DNA of 40,246 bases, from the NCBI GenBank assembly GCA_036491755.1, contig DASXBJ010000146.1, positions 1 through 40,246 on the forward strand, read 5' to 3'. Of this stretch, positions 8,771 to 15,511 are shown in pieces (the first letter of the stretch is position 1; the number at the start of each line of letters is the position of its first letter). This DNA comes from DASXBJ01 sp036491755 (GTDB lineage: Bacteria > Chloroflexota > Dormibacteria > Dormibacterales > Dormibacteraceae). A program made the position numbers and the translations under genes. The notes under the pieces are model-generated. The model was given only the letters and a program-made list of their open reading frames with translations, was not told where the DNA came from and searched no databases.

Positions 8771-9934
8771 TCAGCCGAGGATGCGCGCGCTCCCGTAGCC
8801 GGCCGCGAGGGCCTCCCCCGACCCGAACCGGGCCGGCGAAAACTGACCAAGGTCTCGCTCCACCTCGGCGCCGAGCACCAGCCCGGCAACGTCGGCGCCC
8901 AGCGCAGGCGCGAGCTTGAAGCCGTGACCGCTGGTCCCCGCGTCGACGAAAACGCCTGGGGCGATCTCACCGATCACCGGCATCCAGTCAGGACTGACGT
9001 CGTACAGGCTCGCCCAGCCGCCCGTGGAGACCGCATCCCTGAGGGCCGGGACCCGGTGGGTCGCCAGCGCGGCCATCCGGTGCGACTCCTCGGCCTGGAT
9101 GCCGGCCACCTCCGCGTCCGGTTCGGCCTCCGGTTCAGCGGTCAGCGGACCCACGCAGTACTGGTCAACCCCTTCCGGCTTGCAGTAGTACCCACCGGCG
9201 ACGTCCGCATGGACCCAGGGCATCTCGGCGGCTCGCGGCCAGCGAATGGTGGCCACATAGTGGCGTTCCACGGCCAGCGGCAGGGCCACCCCGAGCTCGG
9301 CCGCCAGGCCTTTCGTCCACGGGCCGGCGGCGATGAGAAGCCGCAGGCACTCCACCTCATCGCCATTCGCGAGCGACAGCACCGCGCCTCCCCCGCTGCG
9401 TTCCTGCAGCCTGACCGCGGTGACGTGCAAGCGAGCGGTGGCTCCAAGGTCGACAGCTCGGGCGAGGAGCCCAGCGGTGGTGGCCACCGGGTCGGCGTAG
9501 CCCGCGTTCTCCTCCCAGGCCGAAATTCCGATGCCCTCCGGATCGACGAGCGGAAATTCGTCGTGCAGCTGTTCGGGCGCGATGACCTTGACGCTCGTGC
9601 CGATCGAGTTCATGTACCGCGCAGCCTCGGCCAGCCCGGCCGCATCGGCGTCCGGGTGCAGGTACAGCGCACCGGCGGCATGGAAGTCGCACTCGCGTCC
9701 CCTTGTCAGCTCGCTGAAGGAACGGAACATGTCGAGACTGTTCTTGGCGACGCGCGCCAGGTAGCGGTTGGTGTAGTAGGCACGGCAGATCGCGCTCGAC
9801 CGTCCCGTCGGCCCGCTCGCCGCACCGCCGCGCTCGATCACCGTCACCTTCACTCCGCGCGACGCGAGGTGAAACGCCGCGCTCGCCCCGTGCACGCCGG
9901 CACCGACCACCGCCACTTCGGCCACCGACCTCAT
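8771..9934 (-). CDS. FAD-dependent oxidoreductase, DAO/sarcosine-oxidase family
   Basis: A 387-residue protein starting with the dinucleotide-binding fold EVAVVGAGVHGASAAFHL and a VIERG strand that binds the FAD ribose. The C-terminal DAO segment contains SPDWMPVIGEIAPGVFVDAG followed by GTSGHGFKLAPALG, the usual flavin-contacting stretch. Enzymes of this family oxidise amino acids or secondary amines and make H2O2; the substrate is not visible. The start is ATG 9934, whose last three bases plus one form an ATGA overlap with the stop of the upstream ion-channel gene, so the two are translationally coupled. That coupling suggests a shared role with the channel, which is unusual for this enzyme family. 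Confidence 0.92.
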   Translation of the reverse strand: MRSVAEVAVVGAGVHGASAAFHLASRGVKVTVIERGGAASGPTGRSSAICRAYYTNRYLARVAKNSLDMFRSFSELTRGRECDFHAAGALYLHPDADAAGLAEAARYMNSIGTSVKVIAPEQLHDEFPLVDPEGIGISAWEENAGYADPVATTAGLLARAVDLGATARLHVTAVRLQERSGGGAVLSLANGDEVECLRLLIAAGPWTKGLAAELGVALPLAVERHYVATIRWPRAAEMPWVHADVAGGYYCKPEGVDQYCVGPLTAEPEAEPDAEVAGIQAEESHRMAALATHRVPALRDAVSTGGWASLYDVSPDWMPVIGEIAPGVFVDAGTSGHGFKLAPALGADVAGLVLGAEVERDLGQFSPARFGSGEALAAGYGSARILG

Positions 9935-11046
9935 GGATTGATGGCCGTCGGCTTGCGGCGGACCGCGCGCAAAGATCGCCTCTGCCGGTGCGGAAGATAT
10001 GAGCGGTCGCCCACCCACTCGGCGATCGGGACGGAGAGGAGATGCGCCACCTGGTTCAGGGTCGAACCATATCGCGCTCTGAGCTCGACGAACCGCGTCC
10101 AGCCATCGCCATCCTTGAGGCGGTAGCCGGCCTTCTTCAGTCGCTCCACGGCCTGGCCGTACTCCTCCTTTTCCACGATCGCATCGGGGACTGCCTTCAA
10201 CCGCAGCACCCAGGTCAGGTCCTCGACGAGGTGGTTGCCCACGGTGAACATGAGGCGAGCCGCGCCTTCGGCGTCATCCTCGACCGTGCTCATCACCAGG
10301 GCTGCCGCGTCCATCACTGCCCCAAAGGAGTTGATCCATGCCTCGTTGTCGTGGCTGGACCTGAAGTAGACCAATAGCGGATAGGCGAGGTGGCTCTCCA
10401 GCACCATGGCCGACCACCTGCGCCACTCGTCAAACGTCTCCCTGAGCTCCGGGCGAGTGTTGCGAGCGGCCGCCGTCTCGAGGAAGTGAATTCCCGAAGG
10501 TGGCGCGCCGGCCAGGGCGTCGAGTGAGATGACCGCCTCCTCTCGGGCCCGGAAGGATTCATACAGGCTGAAGAGCAGGGTGATCGCGAGCGCGGCCAGG
10601 GCGACGCCCGTCGCGCTCTCCGCGACGACCATCATGCGGGCGAAGCCCTGCTCGGGCACGACGTCACCGTAGCTCAGCGGGACAAGCGTGGTCGCCGAGA
10701 CGTAGATCGCGCTCGGCGCGTCCTGGATCGCCGGCTTGAACTGGTCGCCCAGGCCGAGGATCACCAGCCCGTACCCCACCGTCAGTGCAATAGCCCAGAC
10801 CACGAACAGGCCCAGCAGCGCCAGCGGCGCGAAGGCGGCGAGCCTCGCCTCGCTCTTCTCCACCCGCGACCCTCGCTGGCTGACCCATCGCCACATCCGC
10901 CAACCAGGCCGGATGATGATCCGCGCGATCTGGATCTTGCCCACCGCCGGCCGAGGCAGGACCACCGACTGGAAGAGGTCGTAGAAGACGACCAGGACGA
11001 TGGCGAGGCCCGCGACCACCTCGAGGCCGCCCAGGAGCCCGCTCAC
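9931..11046 (-). CDS. Potassium-channel-like membrane protein with atypical selectivity filter
   Basis: A 371-residue protein. There are membrane segments at about 5-27, 72-98 and 139-161, with a pore loop between the last two. The filter region reads TTLVPLSYGD at 119-128; canonical K+ channels have TVGYGD, so Tyr-Gly-Asp is kept but the first glycine is Ser. A large, mostly helical cytoplasmic C-terminal domain (about 165-371) has no recognised RCK glycine motif. It is likely an ion channel of the 2-TM/pore type, with ion selectivity uncertain. GTG 11046 is the start; the end overlaps the FAD oxidoreductase by ATGA. A DUF1003 gene ends 31 bases upstream on the same strand, so all three probably form one operon. 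Confidence 0.85.
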   Translation of the reverse strand: MSGLLGGLEVVAGLAIVLVVFYDLFQSVVLPRPAVGKIQIARIIIRPGWRMWRWVSQRGSRVEKSEARLAAFAPLALLGLFVVWAIALTVGYGLVILGLGDQFKPAIQDAPSAIYVSATTLVPLSYGDVVPEQGFARMMVVAESATGVALAALAITLLFSLYESFRAREEAVISLDALAGAPPSGIHFLETAAARNTRPELRETFDEWRRWSAMVLESHLAYPLLVYFRSSHDNEAWINSFGAVMDAAALVMSTVEDDAEGAARLMFTVGNHLVEDLTWVLRLKAVPDAIVEKEEYGQAVERLKKAGYRLKDGDGWTRFVELRARYGSTLNQVAHLLSVPIAEWVGDRSYLPHRQRRSLRAVRRKPTAINP

Positions 11047-11077
11047 CTGGCCCGCCGCCCGACCACGATCGACACGG

Positions 11078-11608
11078 TCAGGCCGCGCCCAATCCTTTCT
11101 TTTCGATCAGGTCCAGAATTTCGCGCTGCTGCTGCAGCATCTCCTTCTGCTGAGTCAGCATCTGCAATTGCTGGACGTTGATGGCGTGCAGCGTCGTCAG
11201 CGTGATGTGATCGGCCTCGGCCCTCTGGTCCTGGGCGGCGCTGATGACGTTCTGGCCCACGATGATGATCGGCAGCAGGACGAGCTGGAAGAACGTCTGC
11301 GCGATCCAGGCGACGATCACGATGACGCTCCCGGTCATGATGGCGGCCGGCAGCGAGACCAGTGCTATGGCCGCAAAGATGTACGCGGTCCACATCGTGC
11401 CGACGCTCTTGGTGATCTTGACCGCGAGCCAGGTGTTGAAGTCGCCGATTCTGCCCGCCCCGTGCACCGTCGAGGCCACCGAGCGGGACGTGATGAGCCG
11501 GGGTTTGTGCAGCAGCGGCGCCTGTTTGGCGACTTCGTACTCTTCCCGGTGCGCGGTGCTGGATCTCCGCCTTTCCTGGTGCTGGTCGGCCAATTTGAGG
11601 TCCTCCAT
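11078..11608 (-). CDS. DUF1003-family membrane protein
   Basis: A 176-residue protein. Residues about 50-120 match the DUF1003 family: FNTWLAVKITKSVGTMWTAY, then two membrane segments (YIFAAIALVSLPAAI; IVIVAWIAQTFFQLVLLPII) and the family-typical GQNVISAAQDQRAEAD. The C-terminus is a Gln-rich coiled coil (about 135-172). The family's function is not established. ATG 11608 is preferred; the frame stays open further upstream, and an ATG near 11641 would overlap the divergent nitroreductase start. It heads the operon with the ion channel (31-base gap) and the FAD oxidoreductase. The start-to-start gap to the nitroreductase is only about 30 bases, so the two promoters must overlap or lie within the opposite gene. 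Confidence 0.82.
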   Translation of the reverse strand: MEDLKLADQHQERRRSSTAHREEYEVAKQAPLLHKPRLITSRSVASTVHGAGRIGDFNTWLAVKITKSVGTMWTAYIFAAIALVSLPAAIMTGSVIVIVAWIAQTFFQLVLLPIIIVGQNVISAAQDQRAEADHITLTTLHAINVQQLQMLTQQKEMLQQQREILDLIEKKGLGAA

Positions 11609-11639
11609 TTCGGTCCGCAAAGCTAGGACAATGTCAATC

Positions 11640-12164
11640 ATGTCGAATCCCATCTTTGAATCGGTGCGGACGGTCCTCGCGGTCAGGGAGTTCCAGGACA
11701 GAAAGCTTCCAGCAGACCTCGTCCGGCGCATTGCCGAGTCGGCGCACCTGACGGCGAGCGCAAGCAACCGGCAGCCCTGGCACTTCGTGGTCGTCGAGAA
11801 GCCGGAGAGCCTGCGCGAGCTGGGCACGCTGGTCAAGACCGGGCCGTACATAGCAGGGGCCGGAGCGGCGGTGATCGTGGCATACGAGAAGGCCAACCCG
11901 CTCGGCGTCTCCGACGCCAGCCGCGCGATCCAATCCATGATCCTCACCGCCTGGGGTGAGGGCGTCGGCTCCAACTGGACTGGCTTCGGGGGGCTGGAGA
12001 ACGTTCGCCAGAGGTTCGGGATCCCTGACTCATATGAGGTTCTCGCCGTCCTTCCATTCGGCTATCCCAAGCGATCGCTCGGCAAGGGCAAGAAGAAGCG
12101 CAAGCCGCTGGCGGAGGTCGTGTCTGTCGAAGAGTTCGGCACGCCTCTCAGCGAGGACAAGTAA
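11640..12164 (+). CDS. Nitroreductase-family FMN oxidoreductase
   Basis: A 174-residue protein. RTVLAVREFQDRKLP is the N-terminal phosphate/FMN-contacting region, and SASNRQPWHFVVVEKPESL is the typical second FMN-binding stretch. A glycine-rich segment (GEGVGSNWTGFGG) and the C-terminal LAVLPFGYPKR close the fold. Family members reduce nitro groups, quinones or flavins with NAD(P)H as homodimers in the cytoplasm; this one's substrate is unknown. ATG 11640 is chosen because AGGA lies 11 bases upstream; ATG 11631 is three codons earlier but is only two bases from that AGGA. A small helical protein follows after 13 bases in what looks like a two-gene operon. Confidence 0.9.
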   Translation: MSNPIFESVRTVLAVREFQDRKLPADLVRRIAESAHLTASASNRQPWHFVVVEKPESLRELGTLVKTGPYIAGAGAAVIVAYEKANPLGVSDASRAIQSMILTAWGEGVGSNWTGFGGLENVRQRFGIPDSYEVLAVLPFGYPKRSLGKGKKKRKPLAEVVSVEEFGTPLSEDK

Positions 12165-12177
12165 GGAGAGGTGGACG

Positions 12178-12486
12178 GTGGCGAATGAGAGCAAGGATGC
12201 GTGGGAGCAGTTCCAGCGCGACATGAAGTCGCTTGGTGGCGAGCTTCGCCGCCAGTACAGGGCCCCTGATGCCGGCAAAGGCAAGGCGGAGCTCAATCAA
12301 TCGCTGGAACAGCTGAGGCAGGCTGCCGACTCAGTGTTCGCGTCGCTGGAAGCGGCGACCCGCGACCCGGAGGTCCGCGCCGGCACGCGACAGGCTGCCC
12401 GATCGTTCGGAGCGGCGCTGGCGGAGACGTTTCGTGAAGTCGGCGGTGAGCTCGACAAGGTGTTTCGCAAGCCGCCGGCTCAGTAG
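12178..12486 (+). CDS. Small helical hypothetical protein
   Basis: A 102-residue, charged, Cys-free protein predicted to be almost wholly alpha-helical, with regular Glu/Lys/Arg/Gln heptad-like spacing (NQSLEQLRQAADSVFASLEA). It has no membrane segment, signal peptide or recognised motif. GTG 12178 is chosen because a strong AGGAGAGG lies about seven bases upstream, just after the nitroreductase stop. It is probably co-transcribed with the nitroreductase. Its last seven bases overlap the end of the convergent DCC-family gene. I do not recognise the family. Confidence 0.7.
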   Translation: MANESKDAWEQFQRDMKSLGGELRRQYRAPDAGKGKAELNQSLEQLRQAADSVFASLEAATRDPEVRAGTRQAARSFGAALAETFREVGGELDKVFRKPPAQ

Positions 12487-12878
12487 CAGCGAGAGTCGGG
12501 CTCCTCGCATTCGGGGCGCACGCCAAACCAGCTAAAACGGGTCCGGTGGCGCGCGAACCAGCGGTAGACTCGGCGCTCGACAGCGCCCAGCATCGGAGCC
12601 CCCAGGATCCGGGAAACCAGCGCCGTCCAGCCGCCCAGCTCTCGCAGCACGGCGTTGACCGCATCGGCGCCTTCCGTGTGCCGCCCGTCACCTGCGATGG
12701 CCCAGGCGCTGCGATCCGCCTCCTCGCGCGTCACGCCGTAGCGTTCCAGCACTCCTGCGGACTGGTTGGGGATGACCAGCACACGGCCGGCCGGGTCGCG
12801 CCGGCGGATCCAGCGCGCGCTCCTCGTGCAGATGCCTCAAGTGCCGTCGAACAGCAGGACCAGGGGCTGCCCGGTCAG
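12480..12878 (-). CDS. DCC-family thiol-disulfide oxidoreductase with in-frame TGA at the first redox Cys (candidate selenoprotein or early pseudogene)
   Basis: Read from CTG 12878, this is a full-length 132-residue DCC (DUF393) protein: VLLFDGT, then TGA as codon 14, then GICTRSARWIRRRD, then VLVIPNQ and a helical C-terminus. The family signature is DxxCxxC, and the TGA at 12837-12839 sits exactly where the first Cys codon belongs; TGC to TGA is a single change. No ATG, GTG or TTG lies between the upstream region and the TGA. CTG 12876-12878 overlaps the Kef stop as CTGA and has AGGAGG seven bases upstream, matching the NTGA coupling seen throughout this window. Translation from GTG 12782 would give only 100 residues without the redox motif. 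Either UGA is decoded (Sec, or Cys by a suppressor tRNA), or the gene is newly broken, or there is a sequencing error. Confidence 0.6.
12797..12836 (-). other. SECIS-like hairpin downstream of the in-frame TGA
   Basis: On the minus strand, 20 to 40 bases after the TGA, CGCGCTGG (12817-12810) pairs with CCGGCGCG (12804-12797) over eight base pairs, including one G-U, around a five-base loop ATCCG. The loop begins about 28 bases after the TGA, within the spacing usual for bacterial SECIS elements. The loop itself lacks a G in its first two positions unless the closing G-C pair opens. GC-rich DNA forms such stems by chance, so this is only suggestive. Confidence 0.3.
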
Positions 12879-14611
12879 GCCAGGACCTCCTGCCGCTGGG
12901 ACAGATGGTCGATCGCCTGCGTGCGAAACTCCTCGAAACTGCCCGCCAACCCCTTGCGCAGGATTCGGGCGCAAGCCGCCGCTGAATACAGGCGCGGGAT
13001 GAACACGAAGTCGGCCCCGGCCCGGTAGAACTCGAGCGCTTGCGGGATGTGATCCGTGGTCAGGACGATCCTCGCTTTCGGCGCATTGCCGCGCACGTTC
13101 TTCATGAGCTTGATGTTGTTGGTGCCGCGCAGCACGTCGTCGGTGATGCTCGATACGACGAGCTCCGCGTGCTCGATCCCAGCATGGCGCAGGGTGTCCA
13201 TGTGCGCGATGTCCCCGTAAATGCACTTGATATCCCTCCTGCTCAGCTCGCGCATCACAGTCGGGTTGAAGTCGATGACGAGAATCTTGTTGAGGAACTC
13301 ACGCGCCTCGGCCACGGGACCTTCGTGCTCGAACTCATAGAGGATCGAGCTCGTGTCGCGGAAGAAGCCAAGGAAGATGACCGGCTGGTGCAGCTCCTCC
13401 ACCTCTTCCGCCTTGCCCCGCGAGTCAAGGTCTTTGAGGCCGACCGCCTTGAAGCCCGCCGCAATCACGCCCTGGATGCCGTGGCTGGAGTTGATCATGT
13501 AGGTCGACACGACCGAGGTCACCGCGAACGTGATGATGACGATGGTCAGCACATCCGGCGAGATCTGACGCGAGGTGACACCGAGGGACGCGATCACGAT
13601 TGAGAATTCGCTCACCTGGGCGAGGTTGATCGCCGGCACGATGCTGGTGCGAAGGCCCAACCGAAGCGCATACAGGATGGGCACGACGACGATCCTGCTC
13701 ACAATCACGAACACCGACGAAGCGAGCGCCAGCTCGAGCACCTGCAGGCTGGGGATGGTGATCTGCATGCCCAGTGCGACGAAGAAGAGCGTCACGAAAA
13801 AGTCGCGGATGCTGACGGCCTTGGCGACGACGTCGACGTTGTAGGGAAACGTGGACAGGCTCACGCCGGCGATCAACGCGCCCATCTCGCGTGAGAGTCC
13901 AATGAAGCTGGCGGCCCCGGCCAGGAAGAAGCACCACCCGAGTCCGGAGACGAGCACGAGCTCCGGTGCCTTCGCCACCATGCGGAACAGGTGCGGCAGG
14001 ATGTACTTCGAGATCGCAAACCCGCCGACGACCAGGACTGCACCGCGCCACAGCGAGCCTGCCAGCGGCAGGAGGTTCGGGTTGAGAAGGTTCGGCTGCA
14101 CCGCGAGCATGGCGACCGCCCACAGGTCCTGGATCACGAGCACTCCGAGCGAGATCCGGCCCGGCAGGGTGTCGAGCTCGTACTTGTCATTGAGGATCTT
14201 GACCACGACGAGCGTGCTCGAGAGGCTCATGCACGCCGCGAGGTAGACCAGGGCGTAATTGCCGGTGCTGTTGCCCACTCCCAGGACACCGAAGAAGCCC
14301 AGGCCGAGGCCGATGCAGATCGGAACCTGCAGTGCGCCGGTCAGCAACACGGCAGGGCCTCCCGACGCCATCTTCCGGAGGTCGATCTCGAGTCCGATGA
14401 CAAAGAGCAGGAGGATCAATCCGATCTCGGCGACGGTCGAGATGCTCCCCTGGTCGTTGACGAACTTCAGCAGGTGCGGGCCGATGATGACGCCGGTGGC
14501 GAGGTAGGCGATGATCAGCGGCTGCCCGAAGCGCCAGGTCACCGCGGCGATCAGCGCGGCAGCGCCGACGCAGATCCCGATGCTGGACAGGAGGTCGGTC
14601 GGAACGTTCAT
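12875..14611 (-). CDS. Kef-type cation:proton antiporter (Na/H exchanger domain + TrkA-N-like domain)
   Basis: A 578-residue protein. Residues about 5-390 form the multi-span monovalent cation:proton antiporter-2 domain (LIIAYLATGVIIGPHLL, LILLLFVIGLEIDLRKM, LVVVKILNDKYELDTLPG, QVSEFSIVIASLG). Residues about 405-540 form a TrkA-N/RCK-type domain (ILVIDFNPTVMRELSRRDI, IYGDIAHMDTLRHAGI). Its expected GxGxxG nucleotide loop is replaced by FLGFFRDTSS, so NAD binding may be altered or lost. It should exchange K+ (or Na+) for protons at the cell membrane. The start ATG 14611 overlaps the stop of the upstream SDR gene as ATGA, and its stop overlaps the DCC gene as CTGA. In enterobacterial Kef systems an oxidoreductase subunit (KefF/KefG) gates the antiporter; here an SDR-like and a thiol protein occupy analogous positions. 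Confidence 0.92.
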   Translation of the reverse strand: MNVPTDLLSSIGICVGAAALIAAVTWRFGQPLIIAYLATGVIIGPHLLKFVNDQGSISTVAEIGLILLLFVIGLEIDLRKMASGGPAVLLTGALQVPICIGLGLGFFGVLGVGNSTGNYALVYLAACMSLSSTLVVVKILNDKYELDTLPGRISLGVLVIQDLWAVAMLAVQPNLLNPNLLPLAGSLWRGAVLVVGGFAISKYILPHLFRMVAKAPELVLVSGLGWCFFLAGAASFIGLSREMGALIAGVSLSTFPYNVDVVAKAVSIRDFFVTLFFVALGMQITIPSLQVLELALASSVFVIVSRIVVVPILYALRLGLRTSIVPAINLAQVSEFSIVIASLGVTSRQISPDVLTIVIITFAVTSVVSTYMINSSHGIQGVIAAGFKAVGLKDLDSRGKAEEVEELHQPVIFLGFFRDTSSILYEFEHEGPVAEAREFLNKILVIDFNPTVMRELSRRDIKCIYGDIAHMDTLRHAGIEHAELVVSSITDDVLRGTNNIKLMKNVRGNAPKARIVLTTDHIPQALEFYRAGADFVFIPRLYSAAACARILRKGLAGSFEEFRTQAIDHLSQRQEVLA

Positions 14612-15420
14612 GCGCCGCCCGCAGCGGACAGCAGTGCCCAGGCTTTGCGAGCCGGCTCGGAGTCCGCGGGATCGGCCAGGATCAGGATCTCGGGCCTGTG
14701 CAATGCCTCGATCAAACTGTCGGCCGTGTGCTCGCTCACCGGAGCCCGCTCGTCGAGCGGTTCGGCCTGGCGAAACCAGCGGCCCATTCCCCGCGACCTC
14801 GTGTTCTGCCCGATCCGCGGGCCCCTGGAGCCGAGACAGTAGAGCGAAACGTGCAAGCCGCTGCCCTCCAGCTCGCGCGCCAGGCCGCGCGTGTAGACGA
14901 CCAGCGCGGCATAACCGCCGTCGTAGGAGATCGTGAACGGATCGCTCGGCACGATGCCGCCGAACGGGATCGTGTTGATGATGTGTCCCGATCCTTGCTC
15001 CTGCATGTGAGGAAGGAAAGCATTGACGGTGCGCACCGCGCCCAGCAGATTGGTCTCGAGCATCCAGGTCCAGTCGGCACTGGTGATCCGGTCGAGCTTG
15101 CCCTGAAGCAGTACGCCGGCAGCGTTGACCAGGATGTCGATGCGGCCCATCGCCTTGATGGAATCGCGCGCCAGCGACCTCACGGACGAATCGCTGCGGA
15201 CGTCGGTGGAAAGCGCCATGGCCGCGTCCGTCGTGCCCAGTGCCAGGATCTCGTTCGCGGTCCGCTCCAACCGACCAGAATCGAAATCGGCGAGGATGAC
15301 GCGTGCGCCCTGGCGGGCCAGGCCTTTCGCGATGGTGCGACCGATGCCGCTCGCGCCGCCAGTCACGACGGCAACCTTGCCGCCCAGCGCGCCGCGCGGC
15401 TCCGGCGGCTCATCAACCAT
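14608..15420 (-). CDS. SDR-fold protein lacking catalytic Ser and Lys (probable pseudoenzyme)
   Basis: A 270-residue classical short-chain dehydrogenase fold: TGGASGIG cofactor loop at 20-27, ADFDS after the second strand, NAAG at 99-102 and structural Asn in LETNLLG near 124. The active-site Tyr166 is present, but the Lys four residues later is Tyr170 (YDGGY instead of YxxxK). The Ser expected thirteen residues before the Tyr is Phe153 (NTIPFGG). Without Ser and Lys the usual hydride-transfer chemistry is unlikely, while the cofactor site looks intact. It may act as an NAD(P)-binding regulatory subunit. ATG 15420 starts the gene; its stop overlaps the Kef antiporter start as ATGA, which supports a joint function. 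Confidence 0.85.
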   Translation of the reverse strand: MVDEPPEPRGALGGKVAVVTGGASGIGRTIAKGLARQGARVILADFDSGRLERTANEILALGTTDAAMALSTDVRSDSSVRSLARDSIKAMGRIDILVNAAGVLLQGKLDRITSADWTWMLETNLLGAVRTVNAFLPHMQEQGSGHIINTIPFGGIVPSDPFTISYDGGYAALVVYTRGLARELEGSGLHVSLYCLGSRGPRIGQNTRSRGMGRWFRQAEPLDERAPVSEHTADSLIEALHRPEILILADPADSEPARKAWALLSAAGGA

Positions 15421-15492
15421 GACGCCGGTAGCTTGCAGTATGCCGCTGGCGGCGGCAAGGAAATTGGCACGAATCTCATCGCCGGCGGAAGG

Positions 15493-15511
15493 GCCGGCGC
15501 AAAGCGCCGGC
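15493..15511. repeat. Perfect GC hairpin at the end of the histidine kinase gene
   Basis: GCCGGCGC, AAA, GCGCCGGC form a perfect 8-bp stem with a three-base loop, ending on the first base of the kinase stop codon (minus strand). There is no following T-run on the minus strand, so it is not a standard intrinsic terminator. It could be a REP-like dispersed palindrome or an RNA 3' end stabiliser. I found no second copy in the window. Confidence 0.5.

Noticed and set aside
11609..11974. N-terminal extension of the DUF1003 gene across the nitroreductase
   Set aside because: The extra residues lie antisense to the FMN-binding part of the nitroreductase and do not resemble DUF1003.
12837..12839. 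Idea that TGA is generally reassigned in this organism
   Set aside because: TGA is used as the normal stop at many gene ends here (for example all ten NTGA junctions), so only site-specific recoding could apply.
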